Assembly: GCA_012512295.1 (NCBI GenBank)
Contig: JAAZDI010000018.1
Coordinates: 1 to 6,054 of the forward strand
DNA from: Syntrophomonadaceae bacterium
Lineage (GTDB): Bacteria; Bacillota; Ch66; Ch109
Length of the DNA stretch: 6,054 nucleotides
Direction of reading: 5' to 3'
Shown here: piece by piece, positions 1 to 5,390 of the stretch
How the letters are laid out: each line of letters begins with the position of its first letter
Numbering within the stretch: position 1 is the first letter of the stretch
Translations under genes and position numbers: made by a program
The notes under the pieces: model-generated
What the model was told of the DNA's origin: nothing
What the model saw: only the letters and a program-made list of their open reading frames with translations
Databases searched by the model: none

Positions 1-495
1 AATCAAGATGGCCACCTGGAATGTCTCATCACTAACGGGTATCCGGGTTACCAGGCCTGGGTATTCACGGAAATTATCAATGTCAGCCGGGAGCCGGTAA
101 CCATCAGTGATGTTAAGGTTTTGGGCAATCAGGATAGTGTCCTGGTTGGCTTGCTGGATACGCAGGGCAATAATCTTGCTAATCAGGTAATAGATTGGAA
201 TAGTAAGATAAAGGTAATAGTAGTGAACCGAATAAAACATAACGCTACCCAGGCCGGGGAATACCGGTTTGAAATCAAGCTGTTATTTAATCAAGCCAAT
301 ACCTCTTCTCTTTATCCCGCAAATTCATCTGCGACTTTATCTTCAACTGATGATTGGCAGATTGCTGCAAGCCCCCGGGAAAGAATCATTTTCGCCCGCG
401 AATTCATTCGTAAAACTTTGGAGGAAAAGTATTTCCTATTGGTAAAGGCAATGCAAAAACCAATTGACTGGCTAAAGATCTTGTGGTATTGTTAA
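1..495 (+). CDS. 3' end of a probable secreted beta-sandwich protein (TasA/SipW-dependent-like), partial
   Basis: The frame is open from the first base of the window to TAA at 493-495, so 164 residues are visible and the start lies upstream. Residues 9-40 (LITNGYPGYQAW, then an alternating hydrophobic run ending ISDVKV) and residues 66-97 (WNSKIKVIVVN, HNATQAGEYRFEIKLLFNQ) resemble the Ig-like, averaged-strand domain of Firmicutes surface proteins of the TasA/camelysin or 'SipW-dependent' type, where an N-A-x-x-x-x-Y-x-F motif precedes the last strand. That assignment is by memory of the pattern and is tentative. The signal peptide would be outside the window. Unusually, the domain is followed by about 65 residues, first Ser/Asn/Thr-rich and then basic and aromatic (to LKILWYC), with no obvious membrane anchor or sorting signal. 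The final codons overlap the promoter and BirA operator of bioY. The gene is otherwise unrelated in function to its neighbours. Confidence 0.6.
   Translation, partial: NQDGHLECLITNGYPGYQAWVFTEIINVSREPVTISDVKVLGNQDSVLVGLLDTQGNNLANQVIDWNSKIKVIVVNRIKHNATQAGEYRFEIKLLFNQANTSSLYPANSSATLSSTDDWQIAASPRERIIFAREFIRKTLEEKYFLLVKAMQKPIDWLKILWYC
464..492 (+). promoter_or_regulatory. Candidate sigma-A promoter of bioY
   Basis: TTGACT (464-469) is followed after 17 bp by TATTGT (487-492), matching 5/6 and 4/6 of the sigma-70/A consensus. The -10 element overlaps the left half of the BirA operator, so bound BirA would block RNA polymerase. Transcription would start near 499 and give a leader of roughly 58 nt before bioY. 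The promoter lies inside the coding end of the upstream gene. Confidence 0.6.
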
Positions 496-520
496 CTAAA
501 TTATTAATCGTGGTTAACAA
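489..520 (+). promoter_or_regulatory. BirA (biotin repressor) operator of bioY
   Basis: TTGTTAAC (489-496) and GTTAACAA (513-520) are perfect inverted half-sites separated by 16 bp. This is the arrangement known for BirA operators in Firmicutes (consensus close to TTGTnAACC, 14-16 bp spacer, and its complement). The symmetry extends outward to 480-530 with a single one-base bulge. The site sits 36 bp before the bioY start and over its candidate -10 box, so biotin-loaded BirA (biotinoyl-AMP bound) should repress biotin uptake. It also contains the stop codon of the upstream gene. The birA gene itself is not in the window. Confidence 0.88.
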
Positions 521-541
521 TACCGACAAGAGTTGCCAGTC

Positions 542-547
542 AGGAGG
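542..547 (+). promoter_or_regulatory. Ribosome binding site fixing the bioY start
   Basis: AGGAGG lies 9 nt before ATG 557. It decides against the in-frame TTG at 533, which lies upstream of the site. Confidence 0.85.
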
Positions 548-556
548 TTTTGTTTG

Positions 557-1192
557 ATGCCAGGCAAGGGACAACTGGGTCAGGGATTACCACCGGCGGA
601 AAACAAAGGGGTTCAGGGGAAATTGGGAACGCGGGATATCGTGCTGGTAGGATTGTTTACTGGATTAACCTGCATTGTAGCCCTGATTCTGAAGTGGGGC
701 GGCGATATCCTGGTTCCCTTTAGTTTGTTGCCTTTAATGTCGCTTTTAGCCGGGGCTTTCTTGGGCGGGCGTCTAGGGGCGATAAGTATGCTGGTGTATG
801 TCTTGATGGGGCTGGTTGGCATTCCGGTATTTTCCAAGCCGCCCTTTGGGGGCCCAATGTATCTGTTACAACCTACCTTCGGTTTTATCCTGGGGTTTAT
901 TGCTGCGGCTTACCTAACCGGGAAAATTATTGAGCAAGGCTCAGCCCCAAGTTTGACCCGTTACGGCTTAGCCATGTTCGTGGGAGTTATGGTTATTTAT
1001 ATAGTAGGTCTTCCTTATATGTGGGTAGTCGTTAATTTCTTTTTAGGTAAGGCGATGTCCGCGACAGCGGTTATTAAAGTAGGGTTTTTGCCGTTTATTG
1101 GCCTTGATCTGATAAAAGCCGGGTTTGGTGCCGTGCTCGCGCACATGGTTACCCGGCGGGTTGGGGCAATAGTTCGACGACCGGTCGGCTAA
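557..1192 (+). CDS. bioY: BioY, substrate-binding (S) component of biotin ECF transporter
   Basis: BioY is a six-helix membrane protein that binds biotin and works with the energising EcfA-EcfA'-EcfT module, encoded elsewhere, to import it. The product is 211 residues, near the usual 185-200. Hydrophobic segments run at about 28-48, 52-70, 74-95, 102-123, 137-161 and 176-198. Family signatures are visible: LGGRLGAISMLVYVLMGLVG (69-88) leading into IPVF, GGPMYLLQPTFGFILGF (98-114), and DLIKAGFGA (184-192), whose Asp184 and Lys187 match the Asp/Lys pair that contacts biotin in lactococcal BioY. The start is ATG 557, chosen for its AGGAGG box. It gives a soluble, Gly-rich N-terminal extension of about 25 residues before the usual beginning near TRDIVLVGLF. 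The BirA operator immediately upstream independently supports the identity and indicates repression by biotin. Transcription is probably monocistronic, given the 428-bp gap and separate coaX promoter downstream. Confidence 0.95.
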   Translation: MPGKGQLGQGLPPAENKGVQGKLGTRDIVLVGLFTGLTCIVALILKWGGDILVPFSLLPLMSLLAGAFLGGRLGAISMLVYVLMGLVGIPVFSKPPFGGPMYLLQPTFGFILGFIAAAYLTGKIIEQGSAPSLTRYGLAMFVGVMVIYIVGLPYMWVVVNFFLGKAMSATAVIKVGFLPFIGLDLIKAGFGAVLAHMVTRRVGAIVRRPVG

Positions 1193-1200
1193 AAGACTTG

Positions 1201-1260
1201 GATACTTATTATGATACTTATTATAATGCTAGGATACTTATTATTTTGATACACTATTAT
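1201..1260. repeat. Cluster of GATACTTATTAT direct repeats
   Basis: Three identical 12-mers GATACTTATTAT lie at 1201-1212, 1213-1224 (directly adjoining) and 1233-1244. A degenerate fourth copy, GATACACTATTAT, is at 1248-1260. A shorter relative, GATACTTCTT, occurs at 1416-1425. They begin 8 bp after the bioY stop. Function is unknown; they could be a protein-binding array or replication slippage products. Confidence 0.8.
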
Positions 1261-1546
1261 TTTGTGGCACTTCTCTGAGATTGCCGGACCCTGTGGATTG
1301 CCTCGATGAGTTACTGAAACGGGCCATAAAGCTCCTGCTTGCGGGCATGGAGATATATGACACGTAAGGCACGGCGGCCAAAAGGCCGTAATTGTTTGTT
1401 AATTTTATACTGTCAGATACTTCTTAAACATCCCGGTAGCTGATTTGCCGATAAAGGACCAAGTCTATCCGGTTAGAGGATTAGGCAAGCGATTTTATCG
1501 GACTCGGCCTTGACCAGGGGTTTCTTTTTTTGGGCAGAGTGTTACA

Positions 1547-1575
1547 TTTACAACAAACTTGAGAGGGGTTACAAT
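1547..1575 (+). promoter_or_regulatory. Candidate sigma-A promoter of coaX-dusB
   Basis: TTTACA (1547-1552) and TACAAT (1570-1575) each match 5/6 of consensus and are spaced by exactly 17 bp. Transcription would begin near 1582, giving a leader of about 39 nt that carries the purine-rich ribosome binding site AGGGGAG (1606-1612). This suggests that coaX and dusB are transcribed independently of bioY. Confidence 0.65.
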
Positions 1576-1620
1576 AGGGAATAAAACCATAAGAGACGTC
1601 AGGGAGAGGGGAGTTGCGCG

Positions 1621-2385
1621 TTGATCCTGGTATTTGATGTGGGGAATACTAATATGGTCTTGGGTGTTTATCAGGGAGAGAAGTTGCTTACCCACTGGCG
1701 AATTTCGTCTGATCGGCAGAAAACCTCGGATGAGTTCGGGATGTTGATTCGCAGCTTATTTGATTACCAGGGTCTGGATATGCGGGCGATTAAAGCGGTT
1801 GTGATTTCTTCGGTGGTCCCTCCGCTAAATCCAGTTTTGGAGGAAATGTCTCGCCGGTATTTTCAGGTACAACCGCTAGAGGTAGGGCCGGGAGTCAAAA
1901 CTGGCATTGCCCTCAAATATGAAAATCCTCGTGAAGTGGGGGCGGACCGGGTGGTGAATGCGGTGGCTGCTTACGAACGTTATGGCGGGCCAGTTATTGT
2001 AGTCGACTTTGGTACAGCTACCACCTTTTGCGCTATCTCCAGGCATGGGGAATACCTGGGCGGAGCAATTGCCCCGGGGATTGGCATTTCATCGGAAGCC
2101 CTGTTTCAACGGGCTGCTAAACTGCCGCGGATAGAGCTGGTTAAACCAAAATCAGTCATTGGTCGGAATACGGTGGCTAGTATGCAAGCTGGGATAGTTT
2201 ATGGATTTATTGGACAAGTAGATGGGATTGTCGAGCGAATGAAGGCGGAATTAGGGCCAGACTCAAAGGTCGTGGCTACTGGTGGTTTTGCCGAGTTGAT
2301 TGCTGCTGAATCGCGGACCATTGATGTGGTCGACCAGTTGCTGACTTTGGAAGGTTTGAGATTTATTTATGAAAAAAATAGGTGA
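1621..2385 (+). CDS. coaX: Type III pantothenate kinase CoaX
   Basis: CoaX phosphorylates pantothenate to 4'-phosphopantothenate with ATP, the first committed step of coenzyme A synthesis, in the cytoplasm. Type III enzymes are not feedback-inhibited by CoA and need a monovalent cation. The 254-residue product has the usual full length and aligns from end to end with Bacillus subtilis CoaX as I recall it. The ASKHA-fold motifs are present: DVGNTN (6-11, phosphate binding), GADR (107-110, with Asp109 the expected catalytic base), VVDFGTATT (127-135), GGAIAPGI (147-154) and TGG (220-222). The start is TTG 1621, placed 8 nt after AGGGGAG, and gives the expected MILVFDVGNTN beginning. The gene ends in TGA 2383-2385, with the dusB ribosome binding site only 2 nt further on, so the two are cotranscribed. 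In many clostridia birA neighbours coaX; it is absent here. Confidence 0.97.
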   Translation: MILVFDVGNTNMVLGVYQGEKLLTHWRISSDRQKTSDEFGMLIRSLFDYQGLDMRAIKAVVISSVVPPLNPVLEEMSRRYFQVQPLEVGPGVKTGIALKYENPREVGADRVVNAVAAYERYGGPVIVVDFGTATTFCAISRHGEYLGGAIAPGIGISSEALFQRAAKLPRIELVKPKSVIGRNTVASMQAGIVYGFIGQVDGIVERMKAELGPDSKVVATGGFAELIAAESRTIDVVDQLLTLEGLRFIYEKNR

Positions 2386-2387
2386 TT

Positions 2388-2393
2388 GGGAGG
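2388..2393 (+). promoter_or_regulatory. Ribosome binding site deciding the dusB start
   Basis: GGGAGG lies just after the coaX stop. The in-frame TTG at 2386 lies upstream of it and so cannot use it. The next in-frame candidate is CTG 2404, 10 nt downstream. Confidence 0.65.
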
Positions 2394-2403
2394 TTTATTA
2401 GAT

Positions 2404-3438
2404 CTGGCTTCATTTAAGCTTGGTTCGTTGGAGGTAGTCAATCAAGTCCTGGCTGCGCCAATGGCCGGTTATACAGATAAAGCTTATCGACGCCTGGCGA
2501 CTGAGTTTGGTTGTGGATTGACCTTTACCGAAATGATCAGTGCCCAGGCCTTAACCTATCGGTGTGTTAAAACTCAGGCGTTAATAGATCTAGCTGGTGA
2601 AGATTACCCGGTCGCGGTGCAGATTTTTGGGTCCGATCCAACGAAAATGGCTGAAGCAGCCCGCATAGCTGAATCGCTCGGGGCAGCAATTATTGATTTG
2701 AACTTGGGTTGTCCAACTCCAAAGATTGTCAATAATGGGGAAGGAGCAGCGCTTATGCGGGACCTCCCCCTGGTTGCCCGAATTTTTGAAGCAGTGGTTC
2801 AAGCAGTGACCATTCCGGTAACCGTCAAGATGCGAAAAGGTTGGGACGATACAGAACTAACCGCACCGGCTGTAGCTCGTCTGGCTGAAAGTAGCGGCAT
2901 AGCCGCGGTTACGGTGCACGGTCGAACCCGAATGCAGTTTTATTCGGGAGAAGCTGATTGGGGGATTATTCGAGACCTTAAAAAGGCTGTAAACATACCG
3001 GTTATTGGTAATGGTGACATTTGGGAGCCGGAGGATGCTTTGAGAATGTTGCAGACAACTGGTTGCGATGCGGTCATGATTGGCCGTGGGTCTTTAGGCA
3101 ATCCCTGGATTTTTCAAAGAACAGTTGCTTTATTGAATGAGGGTCGGCTCCTGCCGCCGCCAACTCCGGCGGAAAAGATTAACTTGGCTAAACGGCACAT
3201 TCGGCTGGAGGTCGCCCAAAAAGGTGAATTCTCAGCCATCCGGGAGATGCGAAAACATCTGGTCTGGTACGTGAAGGGCTATCCTGGAGCAGCCCGGGTT
3301 CGGGAAAAGATAAACCGAGCGAATTCACTTGAGCAAATAGAAGAGATCCTGGAGGAATACCTAGCCGGACTAACCAGAGGGACTGTTCTTCCGGCTGGAA
3401 ACCAGGAGGACTGTTCTTCCGTCTGTGCGACAAGTTAA
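2404..3438 (+). CDS. dusB: tRNA-dihydrouridine synthase (DusB type)
   Basis: Dus enzymes use FMN and NADPH to reduce specific uridines of tRNA to dihydrouridine. The product is 344 residues if started at CTG 2404. The TIM-barrel motifs are in order: APMAG (18-22, FMN), DLNLGCPTPK (98-107, with Cys103 the catalytic acid), VKMRKGW (141-147), VHGRTR (171-176), IGNGDI (201-206) and IGRGSLGNPW (227-236, FMN phosphate). A helical C-terminal domain follows, with REMRKHLVWYVKG (280-292). CTG is preferred because GGGAGG lies 10 nt before it and because the protein then begins (L/M)ASFKLGSLEV, level with B. subtilis DusB. A start at TTG 2386 would add six residues but lies upstream of the ribosome binding site. 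The last 20 or so residues (TRGTVLPAGNQEDCSSVCATS) are not conserved and come from a 28-bp duplication. It is cotranscribed with coaX, a common pairing in Bacillota. Confidence 0.95.
   Translation: MASFKLGSLEVVNQVLAAPMAGYTDKAYRRLATEFGCGLTFTEMISAQALTYRCVKTQALIDLAGEDYPVAVQIFGSDPTKMAEAARIAESLGAAIIDLNLGCPTPKIVNNGEGAALMRDLPLVARIFEAVVQAVTIPVTVKMRKGWDDTELTAPAVARLAESSGIAAVTVHGRTRMQFYSGEADWGIIRDLKKAVNIPVIGNGDIWEPEDALRMLQTTGCDAVMIGRGSLGNPWIFQRTVALLNEGRLLPPPTPAEKINLAKRHIRLEVAQKGEFSAIREMRKHLVWYVKGYPGAARVREKINRANSLEQIEEILEEYLAGLTRGTVLPAGNQEDCSSVCATS
3373..3421 (+). repeat. 28-bp imperfect tandem duplication in the 3' end of dusB
   Basis: GACTGTTCTTCCG occurs at 3381-3393 and again at 3409-3421. Each is preceded by a near-identical ACCAGnnG block (3373-3380, 3401-3408). 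The 28-bp period is not a multiple of three, so the two copies are read in different frames (GTVLP versus DCSSV) and the duplication changed the protein's C-terminal tail. Confidence 0.75.
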
Positions 3439-3502
3439 GAGTCTCCATCTGAAGCCTTGATGTTCAGCGAAGCTGAACGGGTTCACTTGAAACAGGAGAG
3501 GG

Positions 3503-3530
3503 GGTGTCGATGTTTCGACACCTCTAAATG
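3503..3530 (+). terminator. Possible terminator of coaX-dusB (weak)
   Basis: GGTGTCGA (3503-3510) pairs perfectly with TCGACACC (3515-3522) around the loop TGTT, and wobble pairs can extend the stem into the flanking GAGGG and TCT. It is followed only by CTCTAAATG and then TTTATTT rather than a proper T-run, so termination may be inefficient. A second hairpin, GTTCAGC-GAA-GCTGAAC at 3462-3478, lies just upstream. The position 65 bp after the dusB stop fits an operon end. Confidence 0.4.
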
Positions 3531-3618
3531 TTTATTTAGAATGGACTGAGAAATCAATTATCATTCGTCCGTGAAGACAGCGCGGTTATTGTCATAAAAA
3601 AAGCAATTTGTTACAATT

Positions 3619-3642
3619 ATTGTACACAAACATGTGTACAAT
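3619..3642. promoter_or_regulatory. Perfect palindrome, probable operator for the downstream HTH operon
   Basis: ATTGTACACA (3619-3628) and TGTGTACAAT (3633-3642) are exact inverted repeats around AACA. A related TTGTTACAA (3608-3616) lies just upstream. AAGCAA (3601-3606) and TTGCTT (3643-3648) make a further outer inverted repeat. The AT-rich palindrome ends next to a candidate -35 box, which is typical of an operator. The obvious candidate ligand is the HTH protein encoded 125 bp downstream, but this is inference. As RNA it would form a hairpin without a following T-run on the + strand. On the - strand a T-run does follow the outer repeat, but no gene there needs a terminator. Confidence 0.55.
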
Positions 3643-3671
3643 TTGCTTAATCAGGTAATATTAAGTATAGA
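3643..3671 (+). promoter_or_regulatory. Candidate promoter of the HTH / quinate dehydrogenase-like operon
   Basis: TTGCTT (3643-3648) and TATAGA (3666-3671) are spaced by 17 bp, each matching 4/6 of consensus. The -35 element directly adjoins the palindrome, so a bound protein could affect polymerase. The leader would be about 90 nt. This is the best candidate seen in an AT-rich stretch, and others cannot be excluded. Confidence 0.4.
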
Positions 3672-3733
3672 TATTTAGTGTTTATAACTGGTTATAGCCT
3701 AAGTAGTGTTACGAAAAGTAATTACAAACGAGT

Positions 3734-3755
3734 ACAAGCCAATGGTTTGGCTTGT
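3734..3755 (+). promoter_or_regulatory. Hairpin immediately before the HTH gene's ribosome binding site
   Basis: ACAAGCCAA (3734-3742) pairs perfectly with TTGGCTTGT (3747-3755) around the loop TGGT. The GAGG ribosome binding site starts at 3758, 2 nt after the stem. A stem this close could hinder or position ribosomes, so a translational control role is possible but unproven. It has no T-run, so it is not a normal terminator. Confidence 0.45.
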
Positions 3756-3766
3756 TTGAGGTTATT

Positions 3767-4336
3767 ATGGATACATTAATTCGGATCGGGGACAAACTAA
3801 TCAGCCGATCAAAGATTATCGGAGAACTGGACCGGATCCTGGAGTTAAGAGCAACTGGTTTATCACAACAAGAAGTAGCGAAGCGTTTAAGTTTGGACCG
3901 CGCCTTCATTTCGCGATTGGAAGGGTTGGGTGAGATTAGGCAGGGCTGTCGGGTGGCAGTAATTGGGTTTCCAATCGCGAACAAAGATGAACTAGAGGCT
4001 GTAATCCAGGAAATGGCAGTAGATTTTTCCTTTATAATGACGGATGAAGAGAGGTGGCGGTTTGTCAAAAATAAAACCGGACCAGAACTGCTTAATACTA
4101 TCATGGAATTAATCATGAAGCTAAGGACTTTTGATGTGGTGGTCATGATTGGTTCGGATTTGAGGATAAAGATTGCGCAAGCCCTGTTAGATAAAGAGGT
4201 AATCCCCTTATACCTCGGTGAGTCGCCAATTGCCGGTGATAAGCGAGTGGAGCCAGAAATGCTGCGGCAGATACTTCAGGCCTGTCGACAAAGGTCAGTT
4301 AGCATGAATGCCGGAAAAAGGGGGAATCGGGATTGA
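3767..4336 (+). CDS. HTH-domain putative transcriptional regulator with C-terminal alpha/beta region
   Basis: The product is 189 residues. Residues 24-55 (ILELRATGLSQQEVAKRL, then SLDRAFISRLEGLG) form a helix-turn-helix of the XRE/sigma-region-4 kind, so DNA binding is likely. From residue 61 the protein changes character. Hydrophobic strand RVAVIGFPI (62-70), a helix, strand FSFIM (87-91), a long helix around 107-121, FDVVVMIGSDLRIKIAQALL (122-141) and VIPLYLGE (145-152) suggest an alternating alpha/beta ligand-sensing or dimerisation domain. No family name is certain. The start is ATG 3767, with GAGG at 3758-3761 five nt upstream; the in-frame TTG at 3752 lies inside a hairpin and upstream of that site. 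The stop overlaps the next start by TTGA, so the two are cotranslated. An upstream palindrome suggests autoregulation (inference). Confidence 0.8.
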   Translation: MDTLIRIGDKLISRSKIIGELDRILELRATGLSQQEVAKRLSLDRAFISRLEGLGEIRQGCRVAVIGFPIANKDELEAVIQEMAVDFSFIMTDEERWRFVKNKTGPELLNTIMELIMKLRTFDVVVMIGSDLRIKIAQALLDKEVIPLYLGESPIAGDKRVEPEMLRQILQACRQRSVSMNAGKRGNRD

Positions 4337-5238
4337 AAAGAGTGGTTAGCGTTAGCCTGGGGTCTTCCCGCCGCAACCACAGCGTAGAGGCTGAATTTTT
4401 GGGGGAAAAGTTTCAGATTGAGCGGATTGGGACCGATGGGGATATGGAACTAGCTATCTCGCTTATTCGAGAGTTGGATGGGAAAGTTGATGCTTTCGGC
4501 ATGGGCGGGATTGACTTATATCTGTATGCTGGTGGTAAGCGATATACCTTAAGAGATGCTCGACGGATTGCTAATGCGGCTAAAAAAACCCCCATTGTTG
4601 ATGGAAGTGGTCTGAAAAATACTTTAGAGCGCATGGTTATTGAGAAGCTGGCTGCGGATAATAAAATCTCTTTTCATCGACGTAAGGTTCTTTTGGTTTC
4701 CGGGGTGGACCGATTTGGTATGGCTGAGGCTTTGAATCAGGTTGGGGCAGAGGTGATTTATGGGGACTTGATTTTTGGCTTGGGTATCCCGATTCCATTG
4801 CGTTCCCTAAAAACCCTTAATCGAGCCGCCCGCTGTTTGATTCCAATTATCAGTCGTCTGCCTTTTAGTGTGCTATATCCGACTGGAAAAAAACAAGAGC
4901 AGGTAGTCCCTAAGTATGCTTCTTTTTATCAAGAAGCCGAAATTATTGCGGGGGATTTTTTGTTTATTCGGCACCACTTGCCTGAAAGGATGAACGGACA
5001 GACGATTATTACCAATACCGTAACCGCTGAGGATTTGGAACTGTTGAGAAGTCGGGGGATAGCCAGTTTGATAACCACCACGCCGGAATTAGGCGGTCGT
5101 TCTTTTGGAACAAATGTCATGGAAGGAGTGTTGGTCAGTCTCCTGGAAAAGCACCCGGATGAGATCAAGGTTGAGGAGTATTCGGATTTATTAAATCGTC
5201 TAGGTTTAGAGCCTAGAATTATTCAATTAATCTCTTAA
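4333..5238 (+). CDS. Quinate 5-dehydrogenase-like protein of uncertain function
   Basis: The product is 301 residues. From memory, proteins of this kind in Peptococcaceae and Moorella-type genomes carry the automatic label 'quinate 5-dehydrogenase', often next to a small HTH protein. Visible features: an N-terminal strand RVVSVSLGSSRR (3-14); a conserved-looking block DAFGMGGIDLYLYAGGKRY (53-71); VDGSGLKNTLE (89-99); strand KVLLVSGVDRFGMAEAL (118-134), with the layout of the first beta-alpha unit of a nucleotide-binding fold; GAEVIYGDLIFGLGIPIPL (138-156); and ITTTPELGGRSFGTNVMEG (247-265). The classical GxGxxG/A dinucleotide loop and the shikimate dehydrogenase motifs are not seen, so the enzymatic label is doubtful. 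The start is TTG 4333, 8 nt after the purine-rich GGGGG, overlapping the upstream stop by four bases (TTGA). It is cytoplasmic, with no signal or membrane segments. It likely works with the HTH protein and perhaps the reductase-like gene downstream. Confidence 0.75.
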   Translation: MKRVVSVSLGSSRRNHSVEAEFLGEKFQIERIGTDGDMELAISLIRELDGKVDAFGMGGIDLYLYAGGKRYTLRDARRIANAAKKTPIVDGSGLKNTLERMVIEKLAADNKISFHRRKVLLVSGVDRFGMAEALNQVGAEVIYGDLIFGLGIPIPLRSLKTLNRAARCLIPIISRLPFSVLYPTGKKQEQVVPKYASFYQEAEIIAGDFLFIRHHLPERMNGQTIITNTVTAEDLELLRSRGIASLITTTPELGGRSFGTNVMEGVLVSLLEKHPDEIKVEEYSDLLNRLGLEPRIIQLIS

Positions 5239-5390
5239 GGGTTCACCCAAGCATATTTATCCGTATCAAAAGACATTGGCTTCTATAAGTGGTTGTGTTC
5301 TCGGTCTAGCTTGCTAACTGCGTTAAACAGAACCGTAGTTATTTTCAGACTGGAAAAAACTAAGAAAGTTGAATAGCTTAGCCTAATCGT

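Larger units (their letters stand above)
1193..1620. other. 428-bp intergenic region between bioY and coaX
   Basis: No convincing gene is seen on either strand. From 1201 there is a cluster of short GATACTTATTAT repeats. At 1375-1388 a small hairpin (CGGCC, loop AAAA, GGCCG) is followed by a weakly T-rich stretch. CCGATAAA (1448-1455) and TTTATCGG (1494-1501) form a distant inverted repeat, followed by a T-rich run at 1521-1531. Either structure could terminate bioY transcription, but neither is a textbook terminator. The coaX promoter occupies 1547-1575. The longest suggestive open stretch (1233-1367, + strand) has no credible start or ribosome binding site. Confidence 0.6.
3439..3766. other. 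328-bp structured intergenic region between dusB and the HTH gene
   Basis: No gene is seen. In order it holds a GTTCAGC/GCTGAAC hairpin (3462-3478), a GGTGTCGA/TCGACACC hairpin (3503-3522), a perfect palindrome with ATTGTACACA arms (3619-3642), a candidate promoter (3643-3671), and a 9-bp hairpin abutting the ribosome binding site of the next gene (3734-3755). These are listed separately. The stretch 3523-3600 shows nothing recognisable except an A-run at 3596-3602. Confidence 0.6.

Noticed and set aside
1233..1367. Short + strand open stretch with protein-like text (CLDELLKRAIKLLLAGMEIY) ending at TAA 1365-1367
   Set aside because: It has no start codon with a ribosome binding site, it begins inside the repeat cluster, and I recognise no family. 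It could be a gene remnant but cannot be supported.
1505..1531. T-rich run after CCTTGACCAGGGG as a bioY terminator
   Set aside because: The local stem is only about 3 bp. With the distant CCGATAAA/TTTATCGG repeat the loop is 38 nt. It is too weak to annotate as a terminator.
3439..3530. T-box or other riboswitch leader in the dusB downstream region
   Set aside because: There is no T-box sequence (TGGNACCGCG-like) or other recognised aptamer core; only two plain hairpins are seen.
3709..4146. 145-codon open frame on the - strand opposite the HTH gene
   Set aside because: It is antisense to a well-supported gene, has Ser-rich low-information text and no ribosome binding site; it is a shadow frame.
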